From assembly GCA_030762175.1 (NCBI GenBank), contig CM060842.1, forward strand, positions 48,408,501-48,472,500: a DNA stretch of 64,000 nucleotides, written 5' to 3'. The notes under the pieces were generated by a model. That model was not told where the DNA came from. It made no database searches and saw only the letters and a program-made list of their open reading frames with translations. Positions 23,535-34,419 of the stretch are shown one piece after another (within the stretch, counting starts at the first letter, position 1; each line of letters opens with the position of its first letter). The DNA comes from Metallyticus violacea. Taxonomy: Eukaryota; Arthropoda; Insecta; Mantodea; Metallyticidae. Position numbers and translations under genes: made by a program.

Positions 23535-23790
23535 ATATGCATCATTTACAGACACTCTTAACATTTCAGGTCATCATCATCCATTTCAATTCAGGGCATG
23601 AAATGGTCGATAAATTTTGCTCAGTGGCCTTTTCTTTCAAGCTTGAGGTTCTATTACATGCCATAAATCTACGACACAAGATCCATGACTTTACTTCCCT
23701 TCCAAAGGAAACCATACTTAGGATTTTTACCCAGAAAAAAATCCAAGATTGAATCCGCAATCTTGGGTATACAAGGAAATAAGGCTACTA
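23535..23790 (-). mobile_element. tRNA-derived SINE, degraded (family 1)
   Basis: On the minus strand it reads a B-box-like GGATTCAATCTTGG near 23750, a body GTAAAGTCATGGATCTTGTG, then the ATTGAAATGGATGATGATGACCTGAAATGTTAA block. The same order appears at 26957-27251. The A box has decayed. Confidence 0.72.
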
Positions 23791-24139
23791 CTTGACTGAC
23801 AACAAGCGTGTAAAATGTGTACATAATAACATGTAAAATTGATGCAAAAGATACTGCGTCCTTATACACCAATTTTATTTATTTTAGAACATGATTTATG
23901 CATTTCCCATATCTATGGTTTTCTAAACCTGGTATATTATACAATACAAAGATACAATATCCTTAATGATTTCAACTGCAACTTCCATAACTGGAAAAAA
24001 AATATTAAAGAATACATTAAGATTAAAAGAAAAGAGATTTAATTTCAGTAGACATTCATATTCATTTTTTAAACCTGTGCCTAAAACAAAAAATATGCTG
24101 GAATTTTTTTATGGAGAACAGTTAAGTATAACCATTACA

Positions 24140-25112
24140 GTCGTGCGCATTAGCTGCTGAGAAAAAAGTAATACAAATAGAAAAGGCAAGACATTGTACA
24201 AAACTGGCACATATAGATCTTAAACTATATGATAAACACTTACAGATTTCAATGAGGTTAGGAAACATAATACGGCATAACTTAATCAGCATAGCTTTAG
24301 AACATATACAGTGTTGAGTAAACAAAAAAATCAGCAATTAGAAAAGGAAGTTTACAAATCTAAACCAAAAACCTAAGAAATCTAAAAATCCAGAACCTAC
24401 ACAGAATTATGTGAAAATCTATCAAAACAAAGTTTCAAGAAAGAAGAATTAGCATTTTAAATAAAGGCCTAAAAACTTGTATCCAATACTCCAATAAGAT
24501 AGAAGAAGATTATTTGACAGACAGAGTGGCTATTGAAGGGATTAAACAATAAAGAAAAAGAAATAGAATCAGATCGAAAAAAGTTCTAAAAGAGATAAAT
24601 AAAAAAACTTCCGTAAACAAGACATATAGGAACACAATAAAATCATTAAATGATAAAGATGTAACAAAAGCTGACAAAGGGAACAGAATAGCAATATTAG
24701 ATAAAGAGGTTTATAATACTAGGATGCTGAATTGCTAAATAAGGAAGAATATGTACAGATCCATTCAGAGCCATTAAAGGGATGTATTAATTATCCCAAA
24801 AGAAACAAAATACAAAATTAAACAGAAACCAAAAACAGTGCAAATTTATGTTTACTAAAAATTCACAAGACTGGTAATGGTAAGTGACCCATTATTAACA
24901 ATATCAATACACCTTCTTACTATTTAGCAAAATAGCTAGCAGATAGATTCAAGACACTACCAAAATTTCAAAGTAGGGGAATAAACAATTGCACTTAATA
25001 GAAAAAATTAAAGACATAAAATAGCAACCTTCTGACACATTAATATCTTTTGACACAAAATTGATTTTGGTTAGCATACCTAAAGATAAACTCCTAATTT
25101 ATCTGCATGATT
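24140..25112 (+). pseudogene. Penelope-like element, N-terminal and RT finger region, decayed
   Basis: Read across frames it follows the PLE order: KARHCTKLAHIDLKLYDKHL (24180-24240), IIRHNLISIALEHIQ, an N-terminal FKxxELxFLNKGLKTC-like part (24430-24480), ADKGNRIAILDKEVYN (24670-24720), LLKIHKTGNG, IINNINTPSYYLAK (24890-24935), then PSDTLISFD and IPKDKLLIYLHD (25030-25110), equivalent to RT motif A. It stops at YLHD. Numerous stops occur. It complements the 3' halves elsewhere, showing what those copies lack. Confidence 0.82.
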
Positions 25113-25270
25113 AGTTACACCTTCTTACTATTTAGTATATGCGCTTTATGTAAAAATAAAGAGATATGAAATAGAAATAGAAATGAGAGTGTGGGAGGAA
25201 GAAAAAAATTAATACGTAAGATTTAAACCAGGTGGTATATGCACTTTATGTAAAAATATAGCTGCCATTT
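25113..25270. repeat. Short direct duplication at a PLE junction
   Basis: ACACCTTCTTACTATTTAG occurs at 24908 and again near 25118. The following TATATGCxCTTTATGTAAAAATA occurs near 25137 and again near 25229. This is a small, imperfect local duplication where the plus-strand PLE meets a minus-strand PLE. Confidence 0.65.
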
Positions 25271-25539
25271 CTCTATCTCTGAGTAAACTTTCAGAGCATT
25301 GTGTAGGTAACACATCAATAAGTGTTAGATTAAAAGCATCATCAAAATCCTCACAGTGAGATAAACCATGTTGGGCAACCGGCAAAGGAGACTTGGTTTT
25401 AACAGAACATCTATGACTGTTCATACATAGCAAAACAACATAGAGTTAAACCAATATAAAATGCTTTGCAAAGCTTACAAGATAACATTCAATTCCAGGC
25501 ATGTAAATAGTAACAAGGTTAATGAAGTTCTTATTAGAA

Positions 25540-25794
25540 CTTAAATGTAAATTGGAACTTACACAGTGAAGCCAATCATATTAATGAATATCATTGTATG
25601 ATTCAGTTGAACTACACACTCTTAAAGCTTCACTTACTTTTCATAAATGTATGGAACCGGTTTCGAGAACATTTTGTTCCCATCTTCAGCCATGCTAAGG
25701 TTCAACTGTCGGATCATTCGTTGAGCTGTGGGAATGTATATTCTGCTCTGGTGGCGGTGTGATAACTTGTAGTTTATGTTTTCATCCCTGACAA
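25540..25794 (-). mobile_element. 5'-truncated PLE tail insertion with 11-bp TSD
   Basis: This is the same subfamily as 17316-18445, only the last 255 bp: the end of the coding region, the ribozyme-like motif (25650-25695) and the 3' tail ending in CAATTTACATTTAAG. TCTTATTAGAA flanks it on both sides (25529-25539 and 25795-25805). It lies inside an older Neptune-like PLE. Confidence 0.92.
25650..25695 (-). ncRNA. Hammerhead-ribozyme-like motif in the truncated PLE
   Basis: Same layout as at 19758-19803: CTGAAGA core, one extra U, helix II GGGAAC/GTTCTC, GAAA, then CCGGTT. Confidence 0.62.
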
Positions 25795-26148
25795 TCTTAT
25801 TAGAAGTTTTAGGATTGCATTGGAAATTTTTGTGCGCTGGGATTATACAGGATTTTAAAAGAGAGGAAGGATAATTTTGGTCTTGGAACTTTTGAGCTAG
25901 GTTTTTAATATACTTGTCAAGAGATGAAAAGTTGTTACAATGATGATGACCACGGATTGAAAGAGAAAAAGGAATAGATCTTTTGATATGCAAGGGATGA
26001 CAGCTATCAAAATGAAGATACTGTTGTAAATTGGTAGGCTTAATGTGCACAGACATAAGATAAGAACCATTGCATAAAGAAATATTAATATCTAGGAACA
26101 TAGCAGCATTGGGAGAGACAGAAGAAGTGAACAACTGAAAACTTGGAA

Positions 26149-26875
26149 TTAAGATAGTAAGGAACTCCTACAGAGATTCTGAGCCATGCGTCCAAAGCTA
26201 TAATTAGTACTAGCATGTGCATATTTTTTCACTACTACTGTTTCTGGTGTAGCCTTGAGACAGTAAACACTGCCAATTTGGTAATTCATATGCGGAAGAA
26301 TTACCACATTTAGTATCTGCATTTTTACCACTTTCAACGGTACAACTCTGTCATATCTAACATAAGTGCATATGACTTTTCTACGGTGATCATATGGAAA
26401 CTTAATATAAAGAAAGAAAAAGAGAGAGGGGGAGTGTAAAGGAGGAAGAGACTCAACATAAAGCTTGGCTGAATTCTTTTCTGAAGTATATATCATTATT
26501 TCTCTACATGCAAACTACCGAAATGGTAAGAGATTTTTTAAAACTTAGATAGAAAGTATACTTTTAAAAAAATACTCAGTTACAAGCTGATTACAGGAAT
26601 CACACTTTTAGTGAAGTATTATTTGCTGAGTAGAAATTATAATTTGTTCTAACTGTACCTGTTATTGCTTTTATGTAATCTGTGTTCTCCTGTATTTCAA
26701 ATTTATATTTTTCACTGCCTTCAAAACCAATATATTTAAGTTTCACTTGAATATAGGGCATACATTTTATCTTTCCATGCTCACAAGTGTAAATTGGAAG
26801 TACATCAAACACAGTTGCATAAACTCCACCTGCTGTGCAACTGTTAAAGTATGGAAAACATAAGTTTGCAATTTT
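26149..26875 (-). other. Unassigned coding-like stretch, possibly two exons
   Basis: Two open minus-strand frames lie next to each other. The upper one (26875-26600, about 92 codons) includes CTAGGVYATVFDVLPIYTC and a Lys/Tyr/Glu-rich part ending near AITG. The lower one (26496-26149) includes RRKVICTYVRYDRVVPLKVV. A donor-like ACAG|GTACAG near 26660 and an acceptor-like TATACTTCAG| near 26487 would join them in matching phase (1 plus 2). I do not recognise the protein, and it does not fit between HIPK exons E and F. It could be a captured gene piece, a transposon ORF, or chance. Confidence 0.3.
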
Positions 26876-26876
26876 T

Positions 26877-27385
26877 TATGAGGAAATCACTCAAATTTCA
26901 CTAATTTATTTAATTTATTTGGTCATGTTTCAAAGCTTGTCACCTTCATCAACAGCATGATTTTTATTTGGCTTATTTACGGACGCTGTTTAACATCTCA
27001 GGTCATCAGTGTTCCATTCAATTCAGGGCATGAAATGGCAGACAATTTTGCTCAGAGGCCTCTTGTTTCAGGCTTGAGGTTCTTTAGCATGCTGTAAATC
27101 CACGGCACAGGACTCATGACTTTATTTCCCTTCCAAAGGAAGCCATACTTAGGATTTTTATGCCTGAAATAAATCCATCGGTCTTGGCCAGGATCGAACC
27201 CGCGATCTTGGATTTAGGAGGCAAGTACGGTTACCAATACACCACCAAGACCAACAGCTTCCCAACGTGGTACTAAGATGTTGCTCTATATATTTTATGA
27301 ATTTGGAGATGAGGTTACTGTTGTTTGGAAGATCAAAATTAAATAATTTTTTTTTTGTTTTTGTTTATGAATACATTTTTTCAAC
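26877..27385 (-). mobile_element. PLE 3' end (subfamily C), left arm, split by a SINE
   Basis: Read on the minus strand: GTATTCATAAACAAAAAC, AATTTTGATCTTCCAAACAAC, TTCATAAAATATATAGAGCAACA (27380-27253), then, after the SINE, GATGAAGGTGACAAGCTTTGAAACATG, and a tail ending TTTCCTCATAA at 26877. The same order is found at 34755-34975. It carries a decayed hammerhead-like core at 26920-26956. Confidence 0.8.
26957..27251 (-). mobile_element. tRNA-derived SINE (family 1), 295 bp, with 7-bp TSD
   Basis: The head (27251 downward) reads GTCTTGGTGGTGTATTGG, with an A-box-like TGGTGTATTGGTAACC, and the B box GGTTCGATCCTGGCC lies near 27195. The body and the tail TAAATAAGCCAAATAAAAAT follow. CAACAGC flanks it at 26950-26956 and 27252-27258. 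It sits inside a PLE tail, so it is younger than that element. The closing GACC of the tRNA-like head pairs with the opening GGTC, but a full cloverleaf was not built. Confidence 0.88.
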
Positions 27386-28040
27386 TCAGAGAATTAAAAG
27401 TAGGGAAAATATATTCATAAACAAAAACAAAGAAAATTTAATTATCTCTTCGGAGTCAAACTATTTAGAAAACTCTTTTGGGCTTCTCTTGCTGGAGATT
27501 TACACAGGACATGTTTCGTAGACCCTTGTTCACATCCTAAGCTGTTAAGCAATTGTTGGATCATTTATAGAATTGGATTGGTAGGTATCTGGGTTCAGAC
27601 AGCTCCTTATTTAAGTTTATCACAAGACCACTGGAGTAAAACCAGACTTACCAACCCAACTTCTATGAATGATTTAACAGTTGTTTAATTGCTGAGGATG
27701 TGGATATGGGTCCACGAAACATGTTCTGAGTAAATCTCCATTAAATGAAGCCAAAAAGAGGTTCTAAATAGTTAAGACTCAGAAGAGAATATTGATGCAT
27801 GTTTCACTGTGTGGATTCCAAATTGAATTAATATTTAAAAAAAATTTGGTTAATTTTGATCTTCAAAACAACAGAACCTCATAAACACATTTGCAAAATT
27901 TACAGTGACTTCTTAATACCATGCTGGGAAGCTGATAGTGCAATTATGCTGATAATGAAAGCAACAGCCTTCAAAACATGTTCAAGTGGAACAACATTGG
28001 TGAAATTTTAGTGGCTTCCTGATAAAAATTGCAAAGTGAT
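27386..28040 (+). mobile_element. PLE subfamily C, right arm, with a nested second inverted pair
   Basis: The plus strand first reads ENIFINKNKENLI (27400-27440), the conserved end of the PLE protein, mirroring the left arm. It is interrupted by another inverted PLE pair (27476-27766) and resumes with GGTTAATTTTGATCTTCAAAACAAC (27849), AAGCTGATAGTG and a decayed ribozyme-like core (27943-27990: CTGATAATGAAAGC, hairpin AACA, GCCTTC, AAAACATGTTC). Left and right arms meet near 27385. Confidence 0.72.
27476..27766. mobile_element. Inverted pair of PLE tails (subfamily E)
   Basis: The arms at about 27476-27596 and 27650-27766 are inverted copies around a spacer of roughly 55 bp. Each arm carries a hammerhead-like core pointing outward: 27503-27546 on the minus strand and 27688-27730 on the plus strand. 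The minus-strand core has CTTAGGA in place of CUGANGA but a clean GAAACATGTC and a four-base-pair helix I (ACAG/CTGT). The plus-strand core has CTGAGGA and GAAACATGTT. Confidence 0.75.
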
Positions 28041-28518
28041 AATATATATCGCTATGAAAATCCAAATATTTAAAACTACACTCACAGAAAATAAAACAAA
28101 ACTGAAAATGGTATTTGTTTGCTGCATGGCAGGAATTATAATGCCACAACACATTTGATTCACATTCAGCTTTTGAAATGTGCCTTTGCTGTTTTGTAAC
28201 TCATCTGATATTTGCGGTTTGAATTATAAACTTGGTCTTTTAAAATGTCCCTCAAAGTAACAGAATTATTGCTCTGAAACTCAATGCAGCACTGCATTCA
28301 GTAAATGAACCATTCTATCAGCAACTACTTACATCTGAATGGCAGCATGCACAATTGGTTATCGCCAAGGAAGGTCCAATATCTCAATGTGGAAAGATAA
28401 TATGTATGCATTGTATTTAATATCTGAATGAAGACATGAGATAGAAATGATGATACCTACAATAATGTTCAATGAAAAAATGAGAATTTTGATCAAACTG
28501 AAACACTGTAAAACCTAC

Positions 28519-28836
28519 CCACTATAAACAATATGTTGCTCTTGTCCTGTAATTGCGGCTGAGCTTCCTGCAGATGATGTAGTCACATAGTGATAGCCAC
28601 CAGTAGCAACAGTATTTGCAGAGCTGCTGGATGCTAATATTGGTTCCTTGGTGCTGCATGCCGTGGTGCTTCCTCCACCGTGGCAAGTGGAGTGATGCAG
28701 GTACTCAGTGCTGTGGATGTGATGATATTCTCCCAGGCCAGGCTCCCTCTTTGTTACACCCAACATGCACTCTGATTGTGCTTTTGCCAATAGGCGTTTC
28801 TTTTGCGACTGAGAGGCACCATTGGAATAACTTGAA
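28519..28836 (-). CDS. HIPK: HIPK coding exon E, basic LLAKAQSECM region
   Basis: This 106-residue exon starts SSYSNGASQSQKKRLLAKAQ, continues SECMLGVTKREPGLGEY, and then becomes Ser/Thr/Gly/His-rich, ending QEQHIVYSG. KKRLLAKAQSECM matches a motif I associate with HIPK proteins, and the basic cluster could serve as a nuclear-localisation signal. The Ser-rich SSY start resembles the HHSSSYKS segment of vertebrate HIPKs. Acceptor TTTTTTGTAG at 28837, donor GG|GTAGGT below 28519. Phases fit exons D (2 plus 1) and F (2 plus 1). Confidence 0.9.
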
Positions 28837-28960
28837 CTACAAAAAATGAAAAAAATTTACTGTTTGCCATTTATAATTAATATTTGCCCACAACACTATA
28901 CCTAAAGCACAATTAGCAATTTTCTTTTGTGGAGTCATGCAGGAAAATCATACCATGTTA

Positions 28961-29001
28961 AAATAATAATAATAATAATAATAATTATTATTATTATTAT
29001 T
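28961..29001. repeat. (AAT)n/(ATT)n palindromic microsatellite
   Basis: About seven AAT units run directly into about six ATT units, so the tract is self-complementary. Confidence 0.96.
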
Positions 29002-29539
29002 TCGCATTTTATGAGTGGTAATCATAAGCCTAGTAACAAAAAAAGTTTTCAGAAGATACTTTTCTGTTAACATACTAAATAAATAAAAAGACAAACTGGT
29101 CCATCACAGCCTATTATACAAAAATAGTTAAACCTGTAATACAACTTTTATAAGTGTGTTTGTGAAACTTAAAGAGAGTTTTAATGTGATGACATGATTT
29201 TTAATGTTTTACTTTAAATCAAAATAAGATTAACAAAAGTTTCACTATGTGGATTCCGACATTCCGTAAACTGTAATACAACGCTTACATCTTTCCTCCA
29301 CCATAGTTGCATTATTTGTTGTACAACCATTTATGTAATGTTGTATGTCAAGGCTCTTTTTGATTTGTAACCGGCTCAGTTTTTATAGTTGGCTTTAGGG
29401 AGAAATGTGCATCTAGAGTGTCAGCTCTTTTACAAACACAGTAATTTACACTTTGATTTCTTCACAGTTCAGAGAAAATAAATGTTAATACTATTGCAAA
29501 TTTTTGTGCTTTGTGCTCTAGGAAGATTTGTTCTAAGAG

Positions 29540-29741
29540 ATATGATAAGCTTCCCCCTTTTAGCTCCTCTATATGTTAGTGATATTATCATAAGGGGTGA
29601 TGTCACAAAAGTGGAATTTGTTTTTGGGAAAGGTGATTAAAGGATATAAGCTTCTTGCTTTTAGCTCTTGTATATGTTAGTGATATTATCATAAGGGATG
29701 TTGCCAAGAAAGTGGAATTTGTTTTCTGGGAAAGGTGGTTA
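29540..29741. repeat. Tandem duplication, two 101-bp units
   Basis: Both units contain AAGCTT, CTTTTAGCTC, TATATGTTAGTGATATTATC, ATAAGGG and AGTGGAATTTGTTTT at a constant 101-bp spacing. Non-coding. Confidence 0.93.
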
Positions 29742-30384
29742 ATTGTGCTGTAATTTGAATTGAAATTATTTTCCAAACCCTGTGTTTTGTGTATAGATTG
29801 TTGGAAAAATTATAAACACAATTTAGGTGTACACACATCACAAGAATGTATGTGGGGTAGTGCAAAGGGTTACAACAAGCAATATTTTGATAGTTATTTC
29901 TGTGGTACTCATCTGTTCAACAGCAAGAATAATACATTTACATGTTGAAAGACATTGCTCCTTTATTTTCTCTATCTCTGCAGTGCTGACCATAATAGTA
30001 CATCAAGGTGACATCTGCAGCTGCAGATTTTGTTATGTACATATTGCATTCAGCAATATGAAGTTCATTACATTTATATTCTTTTCTAAAGTCCCCTTCA
30101 TCTAAAAAAGGCTGCCAATCCATTTTTCATTATGTTTTTCTGTCTTTAGATTTGTGTTGGTAAACTACAGAAAAATCTTGTTTTTAATAAAAACTGCCTT
30201 TGGTGAAAATCGAGTTACAACATGTCAACCGACCAGAAGTCACTGGAAGCAAAGATGGGTGAATATCATGCAGGATAATATTTTCAAACCAATTCAGATT
30301 CCTTCCTTGTGGTTGCAGATAACCTAGGACAACACACCTAATTGGATATGAAATCTTTTTTTCCATTTGGAAATTTGATTACCG
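29742..30384. other. Intron stretch without recognised features
   Basis: AT-rich. Only short chance ORFs. Nothing identifiable. Confidence 0.55.
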
Positions 30385-30425
30385 CCTGTGATGCCTCAGC
30401 AATAAAAATGGGCATTAAACACTAT
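30385..30425 (+). repeat. SINE family 2 tail fragment
   Basis: CCGCCTGTGATGCCTCAG, then an AATAAAAA..GGGCATTAAACAC end, shared with 48470-48505, 55950-55995 and 60880-60910. Head and body are missing. Confidence 0.6.
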
Positions 30426-30582
30426 TCAATTGGAAATTTTAAAACTTAATTTGGGAAATTACGGGTTTGCAGACTTTCACTACTTCTAGAGAGAACAGAG
30501 AAATTCATAAAATCTGGTTAAGACTAAAAGTAAAACTATTTAAAATCATGTCAACACATTAAAACTTTGACGTTTTACTTTA

Positions 30583-32745
30583 TAAGTTACTGTGCTTGCT
30601 CTGGTGATCTGTTGATGAACTTATATAATATGTTGTCTACTTCTGGCAAGTCAAAATTCATGAGTCTGTGTTCATATTTTTTACATAAATTTTTTTCCCA
30701 TAAACCGAGTTCATTTGGGTGTTGAATTGCCTTTAATAATCTATAAGTCTTTTTCTATTTTGTGGTTTTCTTTGCAAAAGTGTGCTGCCACTGCTGATTT
30801 CTCTATCTATTTGTATTTTATATTTCTCCAGTGTTCCTTTAGTCCAATAATTAAATTTCTTTTTGTTTTTCCTATATGAACCTTATCACAATCTCGGCAA
30901 TTAATTCTATATATGCCCGAATTTTCTTCTTTTGGTTTGGGTTCTGTCACTAGTTTACCTACACTATATCTATTTATGGGTGGCAAAATGATAAAATGAT
31001 GTTGTATTGCTTGAATATTTTTTGAAATTTATAATTAATGTAAGGGTGGTAGGTGAATTTTCGATAAATCTTTTCTTTAGCTAAAGTACTGAATGTAGTG
31101 ATTTGTTTAGTTTTCTTTTTTTCTTTGAATCTTTTTATTTTTTGATAAATCATTTGTTTGTTAAACCCATCGATTTTTGCAGTGTCTATTTACGTGTAGG
31201 TATTCTTTCTTGTATTCTTCCTCTCTAAGTGATCTATAAATCATGCTATTAAATGCTGCTCCTCGAGATGTCTAGGATTCAAACTATGAGTTGTTATGTA
31301 ATCGTCAATATATGTACCTTTTCTATACATGCCAAACTCCAATTCACTATTGTTCTTTATTATCCTCTATTGCAAGAAGGGTAAGATGTTGTTAGCTTCA
31401 GTTTCTATGGTGAATTTTATTGTTGGTTCCTGCAAATTTAAGAGTTTAAGTGTATCTTCTACATATCTGTTTTTTTCCGATGGCAAAAACATCATCCACA
31501 TATCTATACCATATGTTGAATATGTATGGGAAACTTAGGTATTAATTTTTTACACTGAACTCGATTTACTTACTTAAATGTAAGTAATTTAGGATATGTT
31601 ACCACTTCAATGTCAACAGCTTCGTAAGTACAATATTTATGTATGGGAAAGCTTTGGTTATGTGTATTTAGAAAAAAACTCTTGAATAAACCAGCTAAAA
31701 ATGGACAGAGAGGGCTGCCCATTAATAAGCCCGCATTTTGTTTGAAGAACTTTACTTTGAATGTGAAGAAGGCCTGATCTAAGCATAATTCTGTACATTT
31801 GACATATTCTTTAATGTGTGTTTATGTAAATTGTGTGGATAGCAGCCATTTTTTTTTAAGAAGAGTTAAGGCTTTCTTTTTTGGAATACTAGGAAAAAGG
31901 GCTTTTACATCGAAGGATTCCATTGTTTCGTTTGTGAATAACTTATAATCTTTAACTTTTTTAACAAGATCTAAAAGAGTTTCTCAGGCTTAAGCTAGGA
32001 AATTTTGGTAATGTATTGAATTATTTAGCTAACCATTTTGCTAGAATGTAACAAGGAGTATTAATATTATTGATGATTGGTCTCATGCTTTTTCTAGATT
32101 TGTGTATCTTTGGTAATCCAATAATCTTGGCTATAGATGGATTTGTTACTTTAATTTTATGAAGTTCAGATTTTGTGAACAAAGTGCTTTCTTTCAATGT
32201 ATCTCCTGTTAATTTTTTGTATTTACTAAGTGGCTTTGTTTCTACTTCAATATATTCCTTGCTGTTTAACAGATCTTGCATTCTTTGCTTGTAATCTTCC
32301 TTGTCTAAAATTACTATTTGCTTTCCCTTATCCACCCTTGAATAAACAACTTCCTTTTCATCCAAAGATTTGATGGTTTTTTGATGTGAAATGGAACCTT
32401 GATCCCCCACTCCTTTTTTAAATTTTTTTGTAATATCCTTGATGCACTTTTTCTGGTAAAATGTTTATCAATGGTTAACTCGATATCTGCTATGTAGTCT
32501 TTAATGTTAGAAGAAAAATTAATGCATGTGTTATTCCCATTGTTTAACAGTTCCATTTCATTTACATTACAGTTTTCTTTTGAAAGGTTGATTATTTTGA
32601 GGTTAGGTTTCGCAGAGGTATTAATTTTATTTTTTTGGTTTTTTATGTAATTTTTTGAATTTTTATTCATGTTTCGTTGATAATAATATAATTTTTCAAT
32701 AAATGCAAATCTGAGTTCATTGTCAACATTGCTTAAGAGCAAGTA
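30583..32745 (-). pseudogene. Nearly complete Penelope-like element, decayed
   Basis: From the high end (minus strand): an N-terminal region (32742-32430, KPNLKIINLSKENCNVNEME), then VYSRVDKGKQIVILDKEDY (32340-32280), IIGLPKIHKSRKSMRPIINN (32120-32055), AKWLAK. After this come frame-broken RT motifs around 31960-31680 and the YVDD region near 31510-31490. The GIY-YIG domain lies near 30930-30800 (SGIYRINCRDCDKVHIGKTK) and the conserved C-terminus ends near 30583. A 104-bp PLE-tail insertion (31534-31637) interrupts it next to the YVDD region. No ribozyme-like tail follows the stop. This is the most complete PLE in the window and shows the full domain order. Confidence 0.85.
31534..31637. mobile_element. 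104-bp PLE-tail insertion with 13-bp TSD
   Basis: The inserted piece contains TTTTTTACACTGAACTC, TTTACTTAC, an abrupt turn to GTAAGTAATTTAGG, and TGTCAACAGCTTCGTAAGTAC, all shared with 16043-16318. TATGTATGGGAAA flanks it at 31521-31533 and 31638-31650. Removing it restores continuity of the host PLE. Confidence 0.9.
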
Positions 32746-33119
32746 CTTAAGTTCCTATTTTGTAATGCATCCTCAACACCTAGTGAGAACTCACTTTAAT
32801 CAACTGATAATTTGCTTACGGTCTACACTAACTTGGCAGTCACTTAGAAAAAATTATTTTGCTACATTCATTTTTGTCATCAAGTGTGGGAGGAATTGGG
32901 TGACCCAAGTCTTGGAAGGTTTATGCTGGATGCTTTTCTCTTTATAATATTTGAGAGAATCCTTGTTTCTTATATAGATGTGCCAACCTTTCAGTGGTTT
33001 ATCTGTAAGTCTATAGCGTGAATCTCTGGCCCTTCCAAAAATTCAGATCTAAAGCACATTATATAAATTACATGTTATTTGCTAGTTCCTTAGCGATAAA
33101 AAAAAATCCTTGTGGTATA

Positions 33120-33235
33120 TTAATTATGAGGAAATCACTTAAATTTCACTAGTTTTGTTCCACTTACATGGATATGTTTTGAAAGCTGTAGCCTTCCTCA
33201 TCAGCACTGTTCCACTGTCAGCTTTACATGTTTTG
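33120..33235 (-). mobile_element. PLE 3' end (subfamily C), solo
   Basis: The minus strand reads CTGACAGTGGAACAGTG, core CTGATGA, GGAAGGC hairpin with GCTTTC, AAAACATATCC, then GTAAGTGGAACAAAACTAGTG and TTTCCTCATAATTAA. It is almost the same as 34870-34975. The hammerhead-like core (33170-33215) has lost the G of GAAA. Confidence 0.8.
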
Positions 33236-34419
33236 CATCTAACAGCTGCTTTTGTGCAAATTTTTTCTTAAAGCTTACCTTTCCCTGTAATACCATCTTC
33301 TGGTTCAGAAATGACTACAATGTACTTTTTTTTTTAAATAGCGCTTAATGCTCATTTTTTCAATGTTGATGAGCTTAATATAGGCCTTAGTAATGTGTGA
33401 AACACGTGGTTTTCACTAACCTGTAATGTATACAATAATGGCCATTCCTTTATGTAACAGTCTTGATATTTTTGTAATACTGCTCCCTTTTTGTTAGTGG
33501 AAGCAATTAGAGAACACAGTTTTATTTTACAAAATCATTCAAATGAAACTCAATCTCAAAATTTCGGTTACTATGATGAAAGTTGGAACACCAAACTGGA
33601 AATAAAAATAAATAGAAAAGGAAATTTGCTACCAACTAAGAAGTTGTAAGTTTCTCTATCAGAGTTTCTGCTGCTATTCAACCAGTTTGAACACTATATT
33701 GCATTCCCAATTACTTATATCCCAGCATAAACAATTATGAATGTAGATTTAAACAGCTAGTGCAAAGTATTTAAATGTTAGCTCTGGTTATTATTCACAA
33801 ACTTCAAATTTATAAATAAAAGGTTTGCACAATAACCTTGTCACAACTTTTCAATGAATTTCCTAGACAATGTTTTAATACACTAGCAGACCACCACATG
33901 CTTCTGCCATGGCTTCTCTTTGCACTCAAATTGACTGAACTGTACTAAGAGCAATATTTCTGTAAATTTGCTAATAATCAAAATTCAAAATAAAGTGTTC
34001 ATAAGGATTGTTATCTCTCAAGATTATTTCAGTAAGCACTAATATGGTTTTCTCAATGAAAACTAGCTGTTATTAAAGTTTATACTGTACATAATTCCTT
34101 TAAGGACTTTTGCGCTTAACATCAGGGATGCAAGTCATTCTGGAGCCAATGAGACAAGAACTGCACCACATCATTATATTTACATTAGGAAAGAAGCAAC
34201 AGAAAATAGATGAAATGAAGATTTCATCCATTTAGTTACCATATGATATACATAGAAAGATTAACATTTCTCTCTCTTTACAATTTTTTTCCTGCAATAA
34301 TTTTGCTTTTCCATTATAATTTTCCACTTCATTGTAATTCTGTAACATAGAGAGGAAATCTGTGATGATTAGGGATAATTAATAATAGTTGGCACTTCTG
34401 CTTAATTGATTTTATTTAA
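33236..34419. other. Intron stretch without recognised features
   Basis: AT-rich. I see no gene and no repeat I can name. Confidence 0.55.

Larger units (their letters stand above)
25209..26134 (-). pseudogene. Neptune-like PLE, split by a younger PLE tail
   Basis: The upper part (26134-25806, minus) reads FLDINISLCNGSYLMSVHIK, then QQYLHFDSCHPLHIKRSIPF, which is the post-palm RT segment typical of a PLE group distinct from the others here. The lower part (25433-25209) reads VKTKSPLPVAQHGLSHCEDF, matching the later part of its GIY-YIG domain. Between them (25528-25435) a broken CxxC and YIG-like stretch is visible. The element is interrupted at 25540-25794 by another PLE tail with its own TSD. 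The RT palm is missing upstream. Confidence 0.78.

Noticed and set aside
23669..23872. Minus-strand ORF as a gene
   Set aside because: It overlaps a degraded SINE and has no recognisable domain.
27182..27251. A possible functional tRNA gene on the minus strand
   Set aside because: A and B boxes are present, but the sequence continues into a SINE body with tail and a TSD, so it is a tRNA-derived SINE head.
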